From Crossaster papposus (lineage: Eukaryota > Echinodermata > Asteroidea > Velatida > Solasteridae), in contig JBAIAA010000443.1 of assembly GCA_037893245.1 (NCBI GenBank), forward strand, positions 744,001-808,000: 64,000 bases of DNA, read 5' to 3'. The notes under the pieces were generated by a model. That model was given only the letters and a program-made list of their open reading frames with translations, had not been told where the DNA came from and ran no database searches. Numbering within the stretch: position 1 is the stretch's first letter; each line of letters opens with the position of its first letter. This document shows positions 1 to 13,000 of the stretch, in pieces. Made by a program: the position numbers and the translations under genes.

Positions 1-834
1 TTTACTCCAGACTAAGCCTACTGGTTGTAGGATTTCTTTTGGAGGTTGCACATACAACCTCTGAAACAGAGTTTGGAACCGCTTTAGTTAGCACGTCTTA
101 TTTGCGACCGTGCAGTTCAGGACCCTTATTCACAGTAGCATCTCGCATACCCACCACCGGTCTACGGTGCCATATCATGCATATGTAGTGGCTCTACAGG
201 TAAGTAGAGTGAAGTAGACCCCCCTACCACTGTAGTGTGGTAGGGGTCTACGAACGAATACTTACCTGTAGAGCTCCCCCCGCCTCCCCACTTATTCTCG
301 ATCTTGTGGTTGTGGGAGGGTCAACACATTGGACAAGCCTGTCATCACATTTTCATACTATTCTTGTTGACAACACATTGGCCAAGCCTGTCTAACGTAG
401 TTTGTTCTGTTCATATTTCTTAGGTTTTTTCCTATTATCGGATCACATTTTCATACTATTCTTGTTTACAACACATTCGCCAAGCCCGTCTAACGTAGTT
501 TGGTCTGTTCATATGATGATCTCTATGTCCTCGGGCTGACGAATTTTGGGTTTTTCCGCATCCTCCCTTAGATGCTCCAACCCGTTGTATCCAAGGGTTC
601 TACTTGTGGTTGATTAAATAAGATACATTTTGTCTTGATACTTATTTACTCCAGACTAAGCCTACTGGTTGTAGGACTTCTTTCGGAGGTTGCACATACA
701 ACCTCTGAAACAGAGTTTGGAACCGCTTTAGTTAGCACGTCTTATTTGCGACCGTGCAGTTCAGGACCCTTATTCACAGTAGCATCTCGCATACCCACCA
801 CCGGTCTACGGTGCCATATCATGCATATGTAGTG

Positions 835-918
835 GCTCTACAGGTAAGTAGAGTGAAGTAGACCCCCCTACCACAGTAGTGTGGTAGGGGTCTACGAACG
901 AATACTTACCTGTAGAGC
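835..918. other. Nested hairpin in the satellite unit (one example of 26)
   Basis: The outer arms 835-850 and 903-918 are perfectly complementary over 16 bases (GCTCTACAGGTAAGTA). An inner stem lies at about 858-874 and 881-895 (GTAGACCCC with GGGGTCTAC). The outer arm contains CAG|GTAAGT, the perfect metazoan 5' splice site, and its complement contains ATACTTACCTG, identical to the 5' end of U1 snRNA. The hairpin recurs in every unit at the same place. Function is unknown. Confidence 0.8.
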
Positions 919-1280
919 TCCCCCCGCCTCCCCACTTATTCTCGATCTTGTGGTTGTGGGAGGGTCAACACATTGGACAAGCCTGTCATCACATTTTCAT
1001 ACTATTCTTGTTGACAACTCATTGGCCAAGCCTGTCTAACGTAGTTTGTTCTGTTCATATTTCTTAGGTTTTTTCCTATTATCGGATCACATTTTCATAC
1101 TATTCTTGTTTACAACACATTGGCCAAGCCCGTCTAACGTAGTTTGGTCTGTTCATATGATGATCTCTATGTCCTCGGGCTGACACGAATTTTGGGTTTT
1201 TCCGCATCCTCCCTTAGATGCTCCAACCCGTTTTATCCAAGGGTTCTACTTGTGGTTGATTAAATAAGATACATTTTGTC

Positions 1281-4200
1281 TTGATACTTATTTACTCCAG
1301 ACTAAGCCTACTGGTTGTAGGACTTCTTTCGGAGGTTGCACATACAACCTCTGAAACAGAGTTTGGAACCGCTTTAGTTAGCACGTCTTATTTGCGACCG
1401 TGCAGTTCAGGACCCTTATTCACAGTAGCATCTCGCATACCCACCACCGGTCTACGGTGCCATATCATGCATATGTAGTGGCTCTACAGGTAAGTAGAGT
1501 GAAGTAGACCCCCCTACCACTGTAGTGTGGTAGGGGTCTACGAACGAATACTTACCTGTAGAGCTCCCCCCCGCCTCCCCACTTATTCTCGATCTTGTGG
1601 TTGTGGGAGGGTCAACACATTGGACAAGCCTGTCATCACATTTTCATACTATTCTTGTTGACAACACATTGGCCAAGCCTGTCTAACGTAGTTTGTTCTG
1701 TTCATATTTCTTAGGTTTTTTCCTATTATCGGATCACATTTTCATACTATTCTTGTTTACAACACATTGGCCAAGCCCGTCTAACGTAGTTTGGTCTGTT
1801 CATATGATGATCTCTATGTCCTCGGGCTGACGAATTTTGGGTTTTTCCGCATCCTCCCTTAGATGCTCCAACCCGTTGAATCCAAGGGTTCTACTTGTGG
1901 TTGATTAAATAAGATACATTTTGTCTTGATACTTATTTACTCCAGACTAAGCCTACTGGTTGTAGGACTTCTTTCGGAGGTTGCACATAGAACCTCTGAA
2001 ACAGAGTTTGGAACCGCTTTAGTTAGCACGTCTTATTTGCGACCGTGCAGTTCAGGACCCTTATTCACAGTAGCATCTCGCATACCCACCACCGGTCTAC
2101 GGTGCCATATCATGCATATGTAGTGGCTCTACAGGTAAGTAGAGTGAAGTAGACCCCCCTACCACTGTAGTGTGGTAGGGGTCTACGAACGAATACTTAC
2201 CTGTAGAGCTCCCCCCCCACCTCCCCACTTATTCTCGATCTTGTGGTTGTGGGAGGGTCAACACATCCGACAAGCCTGTCATCACATTTTCATACTATTC
2301 TTGTTGACAACACATTGGCCAAGCCTGTCTAACGTAGTTTGTTCTGTTCATATTTCTTAGGTTTTTTCCTATTATCGGATCACATTTTCATACTATTCTT
2401 GTTTACAACACATTGGCCAAGCCCGTCTAACGTAGTTTGGTCTGTTCATATGATGATCTCTATGTCCTCGGGCTGACGAATTTTGGGTTTTTCCGCATCC
2501 TCCCTTAGATGCTCCAACCCGTTTTATCCAAGGGTTCTACTTGTGGTTGATTAAATAAGATACATTTTGTCTTGATACTTATTTACTCCAGACTAAGCCT
2601 ACTGGTTGTAGGACTTCTTTTGGAGGTTGCACATACAACCTCTGAAACAGAGTTTGGAACCGCTTTAGTTAGCACGTCTTATTTGCGACCGTGCAGTTCA
2701 GGACCCTTATTCACAGTAGCATCTCGCATACCCACCACCGGTCTACGGTGCCATATCATGCATATGTAGTGGCTCTACAGGTAAGTAGAGTGAAGTAGAC
2801 CCCCCTACCACTGTAGTGTGGTAGGGGTCTACGAACGAATACTTACCTGTAGAGCTCCCCCCGCCTCCCCACTTATTCTCGATCTTGTGGTTGTGGGAGG
2901 GTCAACACATTGGACAAGCCTGTCATCACATTTTCATACTATTCTTGTTGACAACACATTGGCCAAGCCTGTCTAACGTAGTTTGTTCTGTTCATATTTC
3001 TTAGGTTTTTTCCTATTATCGGATCACATTTTCATACTATTCTTGTTTACAACACATTGGCCAAGCCCGTCTAACGTAGTTTGGTCTGTTCATATGATGA
3101 TCTCTATGTCCTCGGGCTGACACGAATTTTGGGTTTTTCCGCATCCTCCCTTAGATGCTCCAACCCGTTTTATCCAAGGGTTCTACTTGTGGTTGATTAA
3201 ATAAGATACATTTTGTCTTGATACTTATTTACTCCAGACTAAGCCTACTGGTTGTAGGACTTCTTTCGGAGGTTGCACATACAACCTCTGAAACAGAGTT
3301 TGGAACCGCTTTAGTTAGCACGTCTTATTTGCGACCGTGCAGTTCAGGACCCTTATTCACAGTAGCATCTCGCATACCCACCACCGGTCTACGGTGCCAT
3401 ATCATGCATATGTAGTGGCTCTACAGGTAAGTAGAGTGAAGTAGACCCCCCTACCACTGTAGTGTGGTAGGGGTCTACGAACGAATACTTACCTGTAGAG
3501 CTCCCCCCCGCCTCCCCACTTATTCTCGATCTTGTGGTTGTGGGAGGGTCAACACATTGGACAAGCCTGTCATCACATTTTCATACTATTCTTGTTGACA
3601 ACACATTGGCCAAGCCTGTCTAACGTAGTTTGTTCTGTTCATATTTCTTAGGTTTTTTCCTATTATCGGATCACATTTTCATACTATTCTTGTTTACAAC
3701 ACATTGGCCAAGCCCGTCTAACGTAGTTTGGTCTGTTCATATGATGATCTCTATGTCCTCGGGCTGACGAATTTTGGGTTTTTCCGCATCCTCCCTTAGA
3801 TGCTCCAACCCGTTGAATCCAAGGGTTCTACTTGTGGTTGATTAAATAAGATACATTTTGTCTTGATACTTATTTACTCCAGACTAAGCCTACTGGTTGT
3901 AGGACTTCTTTCGGAGGTTGCACATAGAACCTCTGAAACAGAGTTTGGAACCGCTTTAGTTAGCACGTCTTATTTGCGACCGTGCAGTTCAGGACCCTTA
4001 TTCACAGTAGCATCTCGCATACCCACCACCGGTCTACGGTGCCATATCATGCATATGTAGTGGCTCTACAGGTAAGTAGAGTGAAGTAGACCCCCCTACC
4101 ACTGTAGTGTGGTAGGGGTCTACGAACGAATACTTACCTGTAGAGCTCCCCCCCCGCCTCCCCACTTATTCTCGATCTTGTGGTTGTGGGAGGGTCAACA

Positions 4201-7088
4201 CATCCGACAAGCCTGTCATCACATTTTCATACTATTCTTGTTGACAACACATTGGCCAAGCCTGTCTAACGTAGTTTGTTCTGTTCATATTTCTTAGGTT
4301 TTTTCCTATTATCGGATCACATTTTCATACTATTCTTGTTTACAACACATTGGCCAAGCCCGTCTAACGTAGTTTGGTCTGTTCATATGATGATCTCTAT
4401 GTCCTCGGGCTGACGAATTTTGGGTTTTTCCGCATCCTCCCTTAGATGCTCCAACCCGTTTTATCCAAGGGTTCTACTTGTGGTTGATTAAATAAGATAC
4501 ATTTTGTCTTGATACTTATTTACTCCAGACTAAGCCTACTGGTTGTAGGACTTCTTTTGGAGGTTGCACATACAACCTCTGAAACAGAGTTTGGAACCGC
4601 TTTAGTTAGCACGTCTTATTTGCGACCGTGCAGTTCAGGACCCTTATTCACAGTAGCATCTCGCATACCCACCACCGGTCTACGGTGCCATATCATGCAT
4701 ATGTAGTGGCTCTACAGGTAAGTAGAGTGAAGTAGACCCCCCTACCACTGTAGTGTGGTAGGGGTCTACGAACGAATACTTACCTGTAGAGCTCCCCCCG
4801 CCTCCCCACTTATTCTCGATCTTGTGGTTGTGGGAGGGTCAACACATTGGACAAGCCTGTCATCACATTTTCATACTATTCTTGTTGACAACACATTGGC
4901 CAAGCCTGTCTAACGTAGTTTGTTCTGTTCATATTTCTTAGGTTTTTTCCTATTATCGGATCACATTTTCATACTATTCTTGTTTACAACACATTGGCCA
5001 AGCCCGTCTAACGTAGTTTGGTCTGTTCATATGATGATCTCTATGTCCTCGGGCTGACACGAATTTTGGGTTTTTCCGCATCCTCCCTTAGATGCTCCAA
5101 CCCGTTTTATCCAAGGGTTCTACTTGTGGTTGATTAAATAAGATACATTTTGTCTTGATACTTATTTACTCCAGACTAAGCCTACTGGTTGTAGGACTTC
5201 TTTCGGAGGTTGCACATACAACCTCTGAAACAGAGTTTGGAACCGCTTTAGTTAGCACGTCTTATTTGCGACCGTGCAGTTCAGGACCCTTATTCACAGT
5301 AGCATCTCGCATACCCACCACCGGTCTACGGTGCCATATCATGCATATGTAGTGGCTCTACAGGTAAGTAGAGTGAAGTAGACCCCCCTACCACTGTAGT
5401 GTGGTAGGGGTCTACGAACGAATACTTACCTGTAGAGCTCCCCCCCGCCTCCCCACTTATTCTCGATCTTGTGGTTGTGGGAGGGTCAACACATTGGACA
5501 AGCCTGTCATCACATTTTCATACTATTCTTGTTGACAACACATTGGCCAAGCCTGTCTAACGTAGTTTGTTCTGTTCATATTTCTTAGGTTTTTTCCTAT
5601 TATCGGATCACATTTTCATACTATTCTTGTTTACAACACATTGGCCAAGCCCGTCTAACGTAGTTTGGTCTGTTCATATGATGATCTCTATGTCCTCGGG
5701 CTGACGAATTTTGGGTTTTTCCGCATCCTCCCTTAGATGCTCCAACCCGTTGAATCCAAGGGTTCTACTTGTGGTTGATTAAATAAGATACATTTTGTCT
5801 TGATACTTATTTACTCCAGACTAAGCCTACTGGTTGTAGGACTTCTTTCGGAGGTTGCACATAGAACCTCTGAAACAGAGTTTGGAACCGCTTTAGTTAG
5901 CACGTCTTATTTGCGACCGTGCAGTTCAGGACCCTTATTCACAGTAGCATCTCGCATACCCACCACCGGTCTACGGTGCCATATCATGCATATGTAGTGG
6001 CTCTACAGGTAAGTAGAGTGAAGTAGACCCCCCTACCACTGTAGTGTGGTAGGGGTCTACGAACGAATACTTACCTGTAGAGCTCCCCCCCGCCTCCCCA
6101 CTTATTCTCGATCTTGTGGTTGTGGGAGGGTCAACACATCCGACAAGCCTGTCATCACATTTTCATACTATTCTTGTTGACAACACATTGGCCAAGCCTG
6201 TCTAACGTAGTTTGTTCTGTTCATATTTCTTAGGTTTTTTCCTATTATCGGATCACATTTTCATACTATTCTTGTTTACAACACATTGGCCAAGCCCGTC
6301 TAACGTAGTTTGGTCTGTTCATATGATGATCTCTATGTCCTCGGGCTGACGAATTTTGGGTTTTTCCGCATCCTCCCTTAGATGCTCCAACCCGTTTTAT
6401 CCAAGGGTTCTACTTGTGGTTGATTAAATAAGATACATTTTGTCTTGATACTTATTTACTCCAGACTAAGCCTACTGGTTGTAGGACTTCTTTTGGAGGT
6501 TGCACATACAACCTCTGAAACAGAGTTTGGAACCGCTTTAGTTAGCACGTCTTATTTGCGACCGTGCAGTTCAGGACCCTTATTCACAGTAGCATCTCGC
6601 ATACCCACCACCGGTCTACGGTGCCATATCATGCATATGTAGTGGCTCTACAGGTAAGTAGAGTGAAGTAGACCCCCCTACCACTGTAGTGTGGTAGGGG
6701 TCTACGAACGAATACTTACCTGTAGAGCTCCCCCCGCCTCCCCACTTATTCTCGATCTTGTGGTTGTGGGAGGGTCAACACATTGGACAAGCCTGTCATC
6801 ACATTTTCATACTATTCTTGTTGACAACACATTGGCCAAGCCTGTCTAACGTAGTTTGTTCTGTTCATATTTCTTAGGTTTTTTCCTATTATCGGATCAC
6901 ATTTTCATACTATTCTTGTTTACAACACATTGGCCAAGCCCGTCTAACGTAGTTTGGTCTGTTCATATGATGATCTCTATGTCCTCGGGCTGACGAATTT
7001 TGGGTTTTTCCGCATCCTCCCTTAGATGCTCCAACCCGTTGAATCCAAGGGTTCTACTTGTGGTTGATTAAATAAGATACATTTTGTC
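1281..7088. repeat. Trimeric higher-order repeat, about 1,937 bp period
   Basis: Diagnostic variants cycle with a period of three units. They are TTTCGGAGG versus TTTTGGAGG, CACATACAACC versus CACATAGAACC, and GTTTTATCC versus GTTGAATCC. Equivalent units start at 1281, 3218 and 5155, exactly 1,937 bp apart. One trimer near 7089 lacks its first member, and the pattern resumes at 8382. From about 12252 the array becomes dimeric, with period near 1,289 bp (shared AAACGGAG at 12897 and 14186). Confidence 0.85.
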
Positions 7089-10000
7089 TTGATACTTATT
7101 TACTCCAGACTAAGCCTACTGGTTGTAGGACTTCTTTCGGAGGTTGCACATAGAACCTCTGAAACAGAGTTTGGAACCGCTTTAGTTAGCACGTCTTATT
7201 TGCGACCGTGCAGTTCAGGACCCTTATTCACAGTAGCATCTCGCATACCCACCACCGGTCTACGGTGCCATATCATGCATATGTAGTGGCTCTACAGGTA
7301 AGTAGAGTGAAGTAGACCCCCCTACCACTGTAGTGTGGTAGGGGTCTACGAACGAATACTTACCTGTAGAGCTCCCCCCCCCGCCTCCCCACTTATTCTC
7401 GATCTTGTGGTTGTGGGAGGGTCAACACATCCGACAAGCCTGTCATCACATTTTCATACTATTCTTGTTGACAACACATTGGCCAAGCCTGTCTAACGTA
7501 GTTTGTTCTGTTCATATTTCTTAGGTTTTTTCCTATTATCGGATCACATTTTCATACTATTCTTGTTTACAACACATTGGCCAAGCCCGTCTAACGTAGT
7601 TTGGTCTGTTCATATGATGATCTCTATGTCCTCGGGCTGACGAATTTTGGGTTTTTCCGCATCCTCCCTTAGATGCTCCAACCCGTTTTATCCAAGGGTT
7701 CTACTTGTGGTTGATTAAATAAGATACATTTTGTCTTGATACTTATTTACTCCAGACTAAGCCTACTGGTTGTAGGACTTCTTTTGGAGGTTGCACATAC
7801 AACCTCTGAAACAGAGTTTGGAACCGCTTTAGTTAGCACGTCTTATTTGCGACCGTGCAGTTCAGGACCCTTATTCACAGTAGCATCTCGCATACCCACC
7901 ACCGGTCTACGGTGCCATATCATGCATATGTAGTGGCTCTACAGGTAAGTAGAGTGAAGTAGACCCCCCTACCACTGTAGTGTGGTAGGGGTCTACGAAC
8001 GAATACTTACCTGTAGAGCTCCCCCCGCCTCCCCACTTATTCTCGATCTTGTGGTTGTGGGAGGGTCAACACATTGGACAAGCCTGTCATCACATTTTCA
8101 TACTATTCTTGTTGACAACACATTGGCCAAGCCTGTCTAACGTAGTTTGTTCTGTTCATATTTCTTAGGTTTTTTCCTATTATCGGATCACATTTTCATA
8201 CTATTCTTGTTTACAACACATTGGCCAAGCCCGTCTAACGTAGTTTGGTCTGTTCATATGATGATCTCTATGTCCTCGGGCTGACACGAATTTTGGGTTT
8301 TTCCGCATCCTCCCTTAGATGCTCCAACCCGTTTTATCCAAGGGTTCTACTTGTGGTTGATTAAATAAGATACATTTTGTCTTGATACTTATTTACTCCA
8401 GACTAAGCCTACTGGTTGTAGGACTTCTTTCGGAGGTTGCACATACAACCTCTGAAACAGAGTTTGGAACCGCTTTAGTTAGCACGTCTTATTTGCGACC
8501 GTGCAGTTCAGGACCCTTATTCACAGTAGCATCTCGCATACCCACCACCGGTCTACGGTGCCATATCATGCATATGTAGTGGCTCTACAGGTAAGTAGAG
8601 TGAAGTAGACCCCCCTACCACTGTAGTGTGGTAGGGGTCTACGAACGAATACTTACCTGTAGAGCTCCCCCCCGCCTCCCCACTTATTCTCGATCTTGTG
8701 GTTGTGGGAGGGTCAACACATTAGACAAGCCTGTCATCACATTTTCATACTATTCTTGTTGACAACACATTGGCCAAGCCTGTCTAACGTAGTTTGTTCT
8801 GTTCATATTTCTTAGGTTTTTTCCTATTATCGGATCACATTTTCATACTATTCTTGTTTACAACACATTGGCCAAGCCCGTCTAACGTAGTTTGGTCTGT
8901 TCATATGATGATCTCTATGTCCTCGGGCTGACGAATTTTGGGTTTTTCCGCATCCTCCCTTAGATGCTCCAACCCGTTGAATCCAAGGGTTCTACTTGTG
9001 GTTGATTAAATAAGATACATTTTGTCTTGATACTTATTTACTCCAGACTAAGCCTACTGGTTGTAGGACTTCTTTCGGAGGTTGCACATAGAACCTCTGA
9101 AACAGAGTTTGGAACCGCTTTAGTTAGCACGTCTTATTTGCGACCGTGCAGTTCAGGACCCTTATTCACAGTAGCATCTCGCATACCCACCACCGGTCTA
9201 CGGTGCCATATCATGCATATGTAGTGGCTCTACAGGTAAGTAGAGTGAAGTAGACCCCCCTACCACTGTAGTGTGGTAGGGGTCTACGAACGAATACTTA
9301 CCTGTAGAGCTCCCCCCCGCCTCCCCACTTATTCTCGATCTTGTGGTTGTGGGAGGGTCAACACATCCGACAAGCCTGTCATCACATTTTCATACTATTC
9401 TTGTTGACAACACATTGGCCAAGCCTGTCTAACGTAGTTTGTTCTGTTCATATTTCTTAGGTTTTTTCCTATTATCGGATCACATTTTCATACTATTCTT
9501 GTTTACAACACATTGGCCAAGCCCGTCTAACGTAGTTTGGTCTGTTCATATGATGATCTCTATGTCCTCGGGCTGACGAATTTTGGGTTTTTCCGCATCC
9601 TCCCTTAGATGCTCCAACCCGTTTTATCCAAGGGTTCTACTTGTGGTTGATTAAATAAGATACATTTTGTCTTGATACTTATTTACTCCAGACTAAGCCT
9701 ACTGGTTGTAGGACTTCTTTTGGAGGTTGCACATACAACCTCTGAAACAGAGTTTGGAACCGCTTTAGTTAGCACGTCTTATTTGCGACCGTGCAGTTCA
9801 GGACCCTTATTCACAGTAGCATCTCGCATACCCACCACCGGTCTACGGTGCCATATCATGCATATGTAGTGGCTCTACAGGTAAGTAGAGTGAAGTAGAC
9901 CCCCCTACCACTGTAGTGTGGTAGGGGTCTATGAACGAATACTTACCTGTAGAGCTCCCCCCGCCTCCCCACTTATTCTCGATCTTGTGGTTGTGGGAGG

Positions 10001-13000
10001 GTCAACACATTGGACAAGCCTGTCATCACATTTTCATACTATTCTTGTTGACAACACATTGGCCAAGCCTGTCTAACGTAGTTTGTTCTGTTCATATTTC
10101 TTAGGTTTTTTCCTATTATCGGATCACATTTTCATACTATTCTTGTTTACAACACATTCGCCAAGCCCGTCTAACGTAGTTTGGTCTGTTCATATGATGA
10201 TCTCTATGTCCTCGGGCTGACGAATTTTGGGTTTTTCCGCATCCTCCCTTAGATGCTCCAACCCGTTGTATCCAAGGGTTCTACTTGTGGTTGATTAAAT
10301 AAGATACATTTTGTCTTGATACTTATTTACTCCAGACTAAGCCTACTGGTTGTAGGACTTCTTTCGGAGGTTGCACATACAACCTCTGAAACAGAGTTTG
10401 GAACCGCTTTAGTTAGCACGTCTTATTTGCGACCGTGCAGTTCAGGACCCTTATTCACAGTAGCATCTCGCATACCCACCACCGGTCTACGGTGCCATAT
10501 CATGCATATGTAGTGGCTCTACAGGTAAGTAGAGTGAAGTAGACCCCCCTACCACAGTAGTGTGGTAGGGGTCTACGAACGAATACTTACCTGTAGAGCT
10601 CCCCCCGCCTCCCCACTTATTCTCGATCTTGTGGTTGTGGGAGGGTCAACACATTGGACAAGCCTGTCATCACATTTTCATACTATTCTTGTTGACAACA
10701 CATTGGCCAAGCCTGTCTAACGTAGTTTGTTCTGTTCATATTTCTTAGGTTTTTTCCTATTATCGGATCACATTTTCATACTATTCTTGTTTACAACACA
10801 TTGGCCAAGCCCGTCTAACGTAGTTTGGTCTGTTCATATGATGATCTCTATGTCCTCGGGCTGACACGAATTTTGGGTTTTTCCGCATCCTCCCTTAGAT
10901 GCTCCAACCCGTTTTATCCAAGGGTTCTACTTGTGGTTGATTAAATAAGATACATTTTGTCTTGATACTTATTTACTCCAGACTAAGCCTACTGGTTGTA
11001 GGACTTCTTTCGGAGGTTGCACATACAACCTCTCAAACAGAGTTTGGAACCGCTTTAGTTAGCACGTCTTATTTGCGACCGTGCAGTTCAGGACCCTTAT
11101 TCACAGTAGCATCTCGCATACCCACCACCGGTCTACGGTGCCATATCATGCATATGTAGTGGCTCTACAGGTAAGTAGAGTGAAGTAGACCCCCCTACCA
11201 CTGTAGTGTGGTAGGGGTCTACGAACGAATACTTACCTGTAGAGCTCCCCCCCCGCCTCCCCACTTATTCTCGATCTTGTGGTTGTGGGAGGGTCAACAC
11301 ATTGGACAAGCCTGTCATCACATTTTCATACTATTCTTGTTGACAACACATTGGCCAAGCCTGTCTAACGTAGTTTGTTCTGTTCATATTTCTTAGGTTT
11401 TTTCCTATTATCGGATCACATTTTCATACTATTCTTGTTTACAACACATTGGCCAAGCCCGTCTAACGTAGTTTGGTCTGTTCATATGATGATCTCTATG
11501 TCCTCGGGCTGACGAATTTTGGGTTTTTCCACATCCTCCCTTAGATGCTCCAACCCGTTGAATCCAAGGGTTCTACTTGTGGTTGATTAAATAAGATACA
11601 TTTTGTCTTGATACTTATTTACTCCAGACTAAGCCTACTGGTTGTAGGACTTCTTTCGGAGGTTGCACATAGAACCTCTGAAACAGAGTTTGGAACCGCT
11701 TTAGTTAGCACGTCTTATTTGCGACCGTGCAGTTCAGGACCCTTATTCACAGTAGCATCTCGCATACCCACCACCGGTCTACGGTGCCATATCATGCATA
11801 TGTAGTGGCTCTACAGGTAAGTAGAGTGAAGTAGACCCCCCTACCACAGTAGTGTGGTAGGGGTCTACGAACGAATACTTACCTGTAGAGCTCCCCCCGC
11901 CTCCCCACTTATTCTCGATCTTGTGGTTGTGGGAGGGTCAACACATTGGACAAGCCTGTCATCACATTTTCATACTATTCTTGTTGACAACACATTGGCC
12001 AAGCCTGTCTAACGTAGTTTGTTCTGTTAATATTTCTTAGGTTTTTTCCTATTATCGGATCACATTTTCATACTATTCTTGTTTACAACACATTGGCCAA
12101 GCCCGTCTAACGTAGTTTGGTCTGTTCATATGATGATCTTTATGTCCTCGGGCTGACGAATTTTGGGTTTTTCCGCATCCTCCCTTAGATGCTCCAACCC
12201 GTTGTATCCAAGGGTTCTACTTGTGGTTGATTAAATAAGATACATTTTGTCTTGATACTTATTTACTCCAGACTAAGCCTACTGGTTGTAGGACTTCTTT
12301 CGGAGGTTGCACATACAACCTCTGAAACAGAGTTTGGAACCGCTTTAGTTAGCACGTCTTATTTGCGACCGTGCAGTTCAGGACCCTTATTCACAGTAGC
12401 ATCTCGCATACCCACCACCGGTCTACGGTGCCATATCATGCATATGTAGTGGCTCTACAGGTAAGTAGAGTGAAGTAGACCCCCCTACCACTGTAGTGTG
12501 GTAGGGGTCTACGAACGAATACTTACCTGTAGAGCTCCCCCCCGCCTCCCCACTTATTCTCGATATTGTGGTTGTGGGAGGGTCAACACATTGGACAAGC
12601 CTGTCATCACATTTTCATACTATTCTTGTTGACAACACATTGGCCAAGCCTGTCTAACGTAGTTTGTTCTGTTCATATTTCTTAGGTTTTTTCCTATTAT
12701 CGGATCACATTTTCATACTATTCTTGTTTACAACACATTGGCCAAGCCCGTCTAACGTAGTTTGGTCTGTTCATATGATGATCTCTATGTCCTCGGGCTG
12801 ACGAATTTTGGGTTTTTCCGCATCCTCCCTTAGATGCTCCAACCCGTTGTATCCAAGGGTTCTACTTGTGGTTGATTAAATAAGATACATTTTGTCTTGA
12901 TACTTATTTACTCCAGACTAAGCCTACTGGTTGTAGGACTTCTTTCGGAGGTTGCACATACAACCTCTGAAACGGAGTTTGGAACCGCTTTAGTTAGCAC

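Noticed and set aside
635-832. 65-codon open frame present in every satellite unit (and a 62-codon frame in some)
   Set aside because: No known family, no splice or promoter context. Openness follows from near-identity of the units.
903-1200. U1 snRNA or spliced-leader RNA gene in the satellite unit
   Set aside because: Only the 11-base ATACTTACCTG matches U1. No stem I-III sequence follows, and the only Sm-like string (AATTTTGGG) is about 270 bases away. Kept only as a question in the findings.
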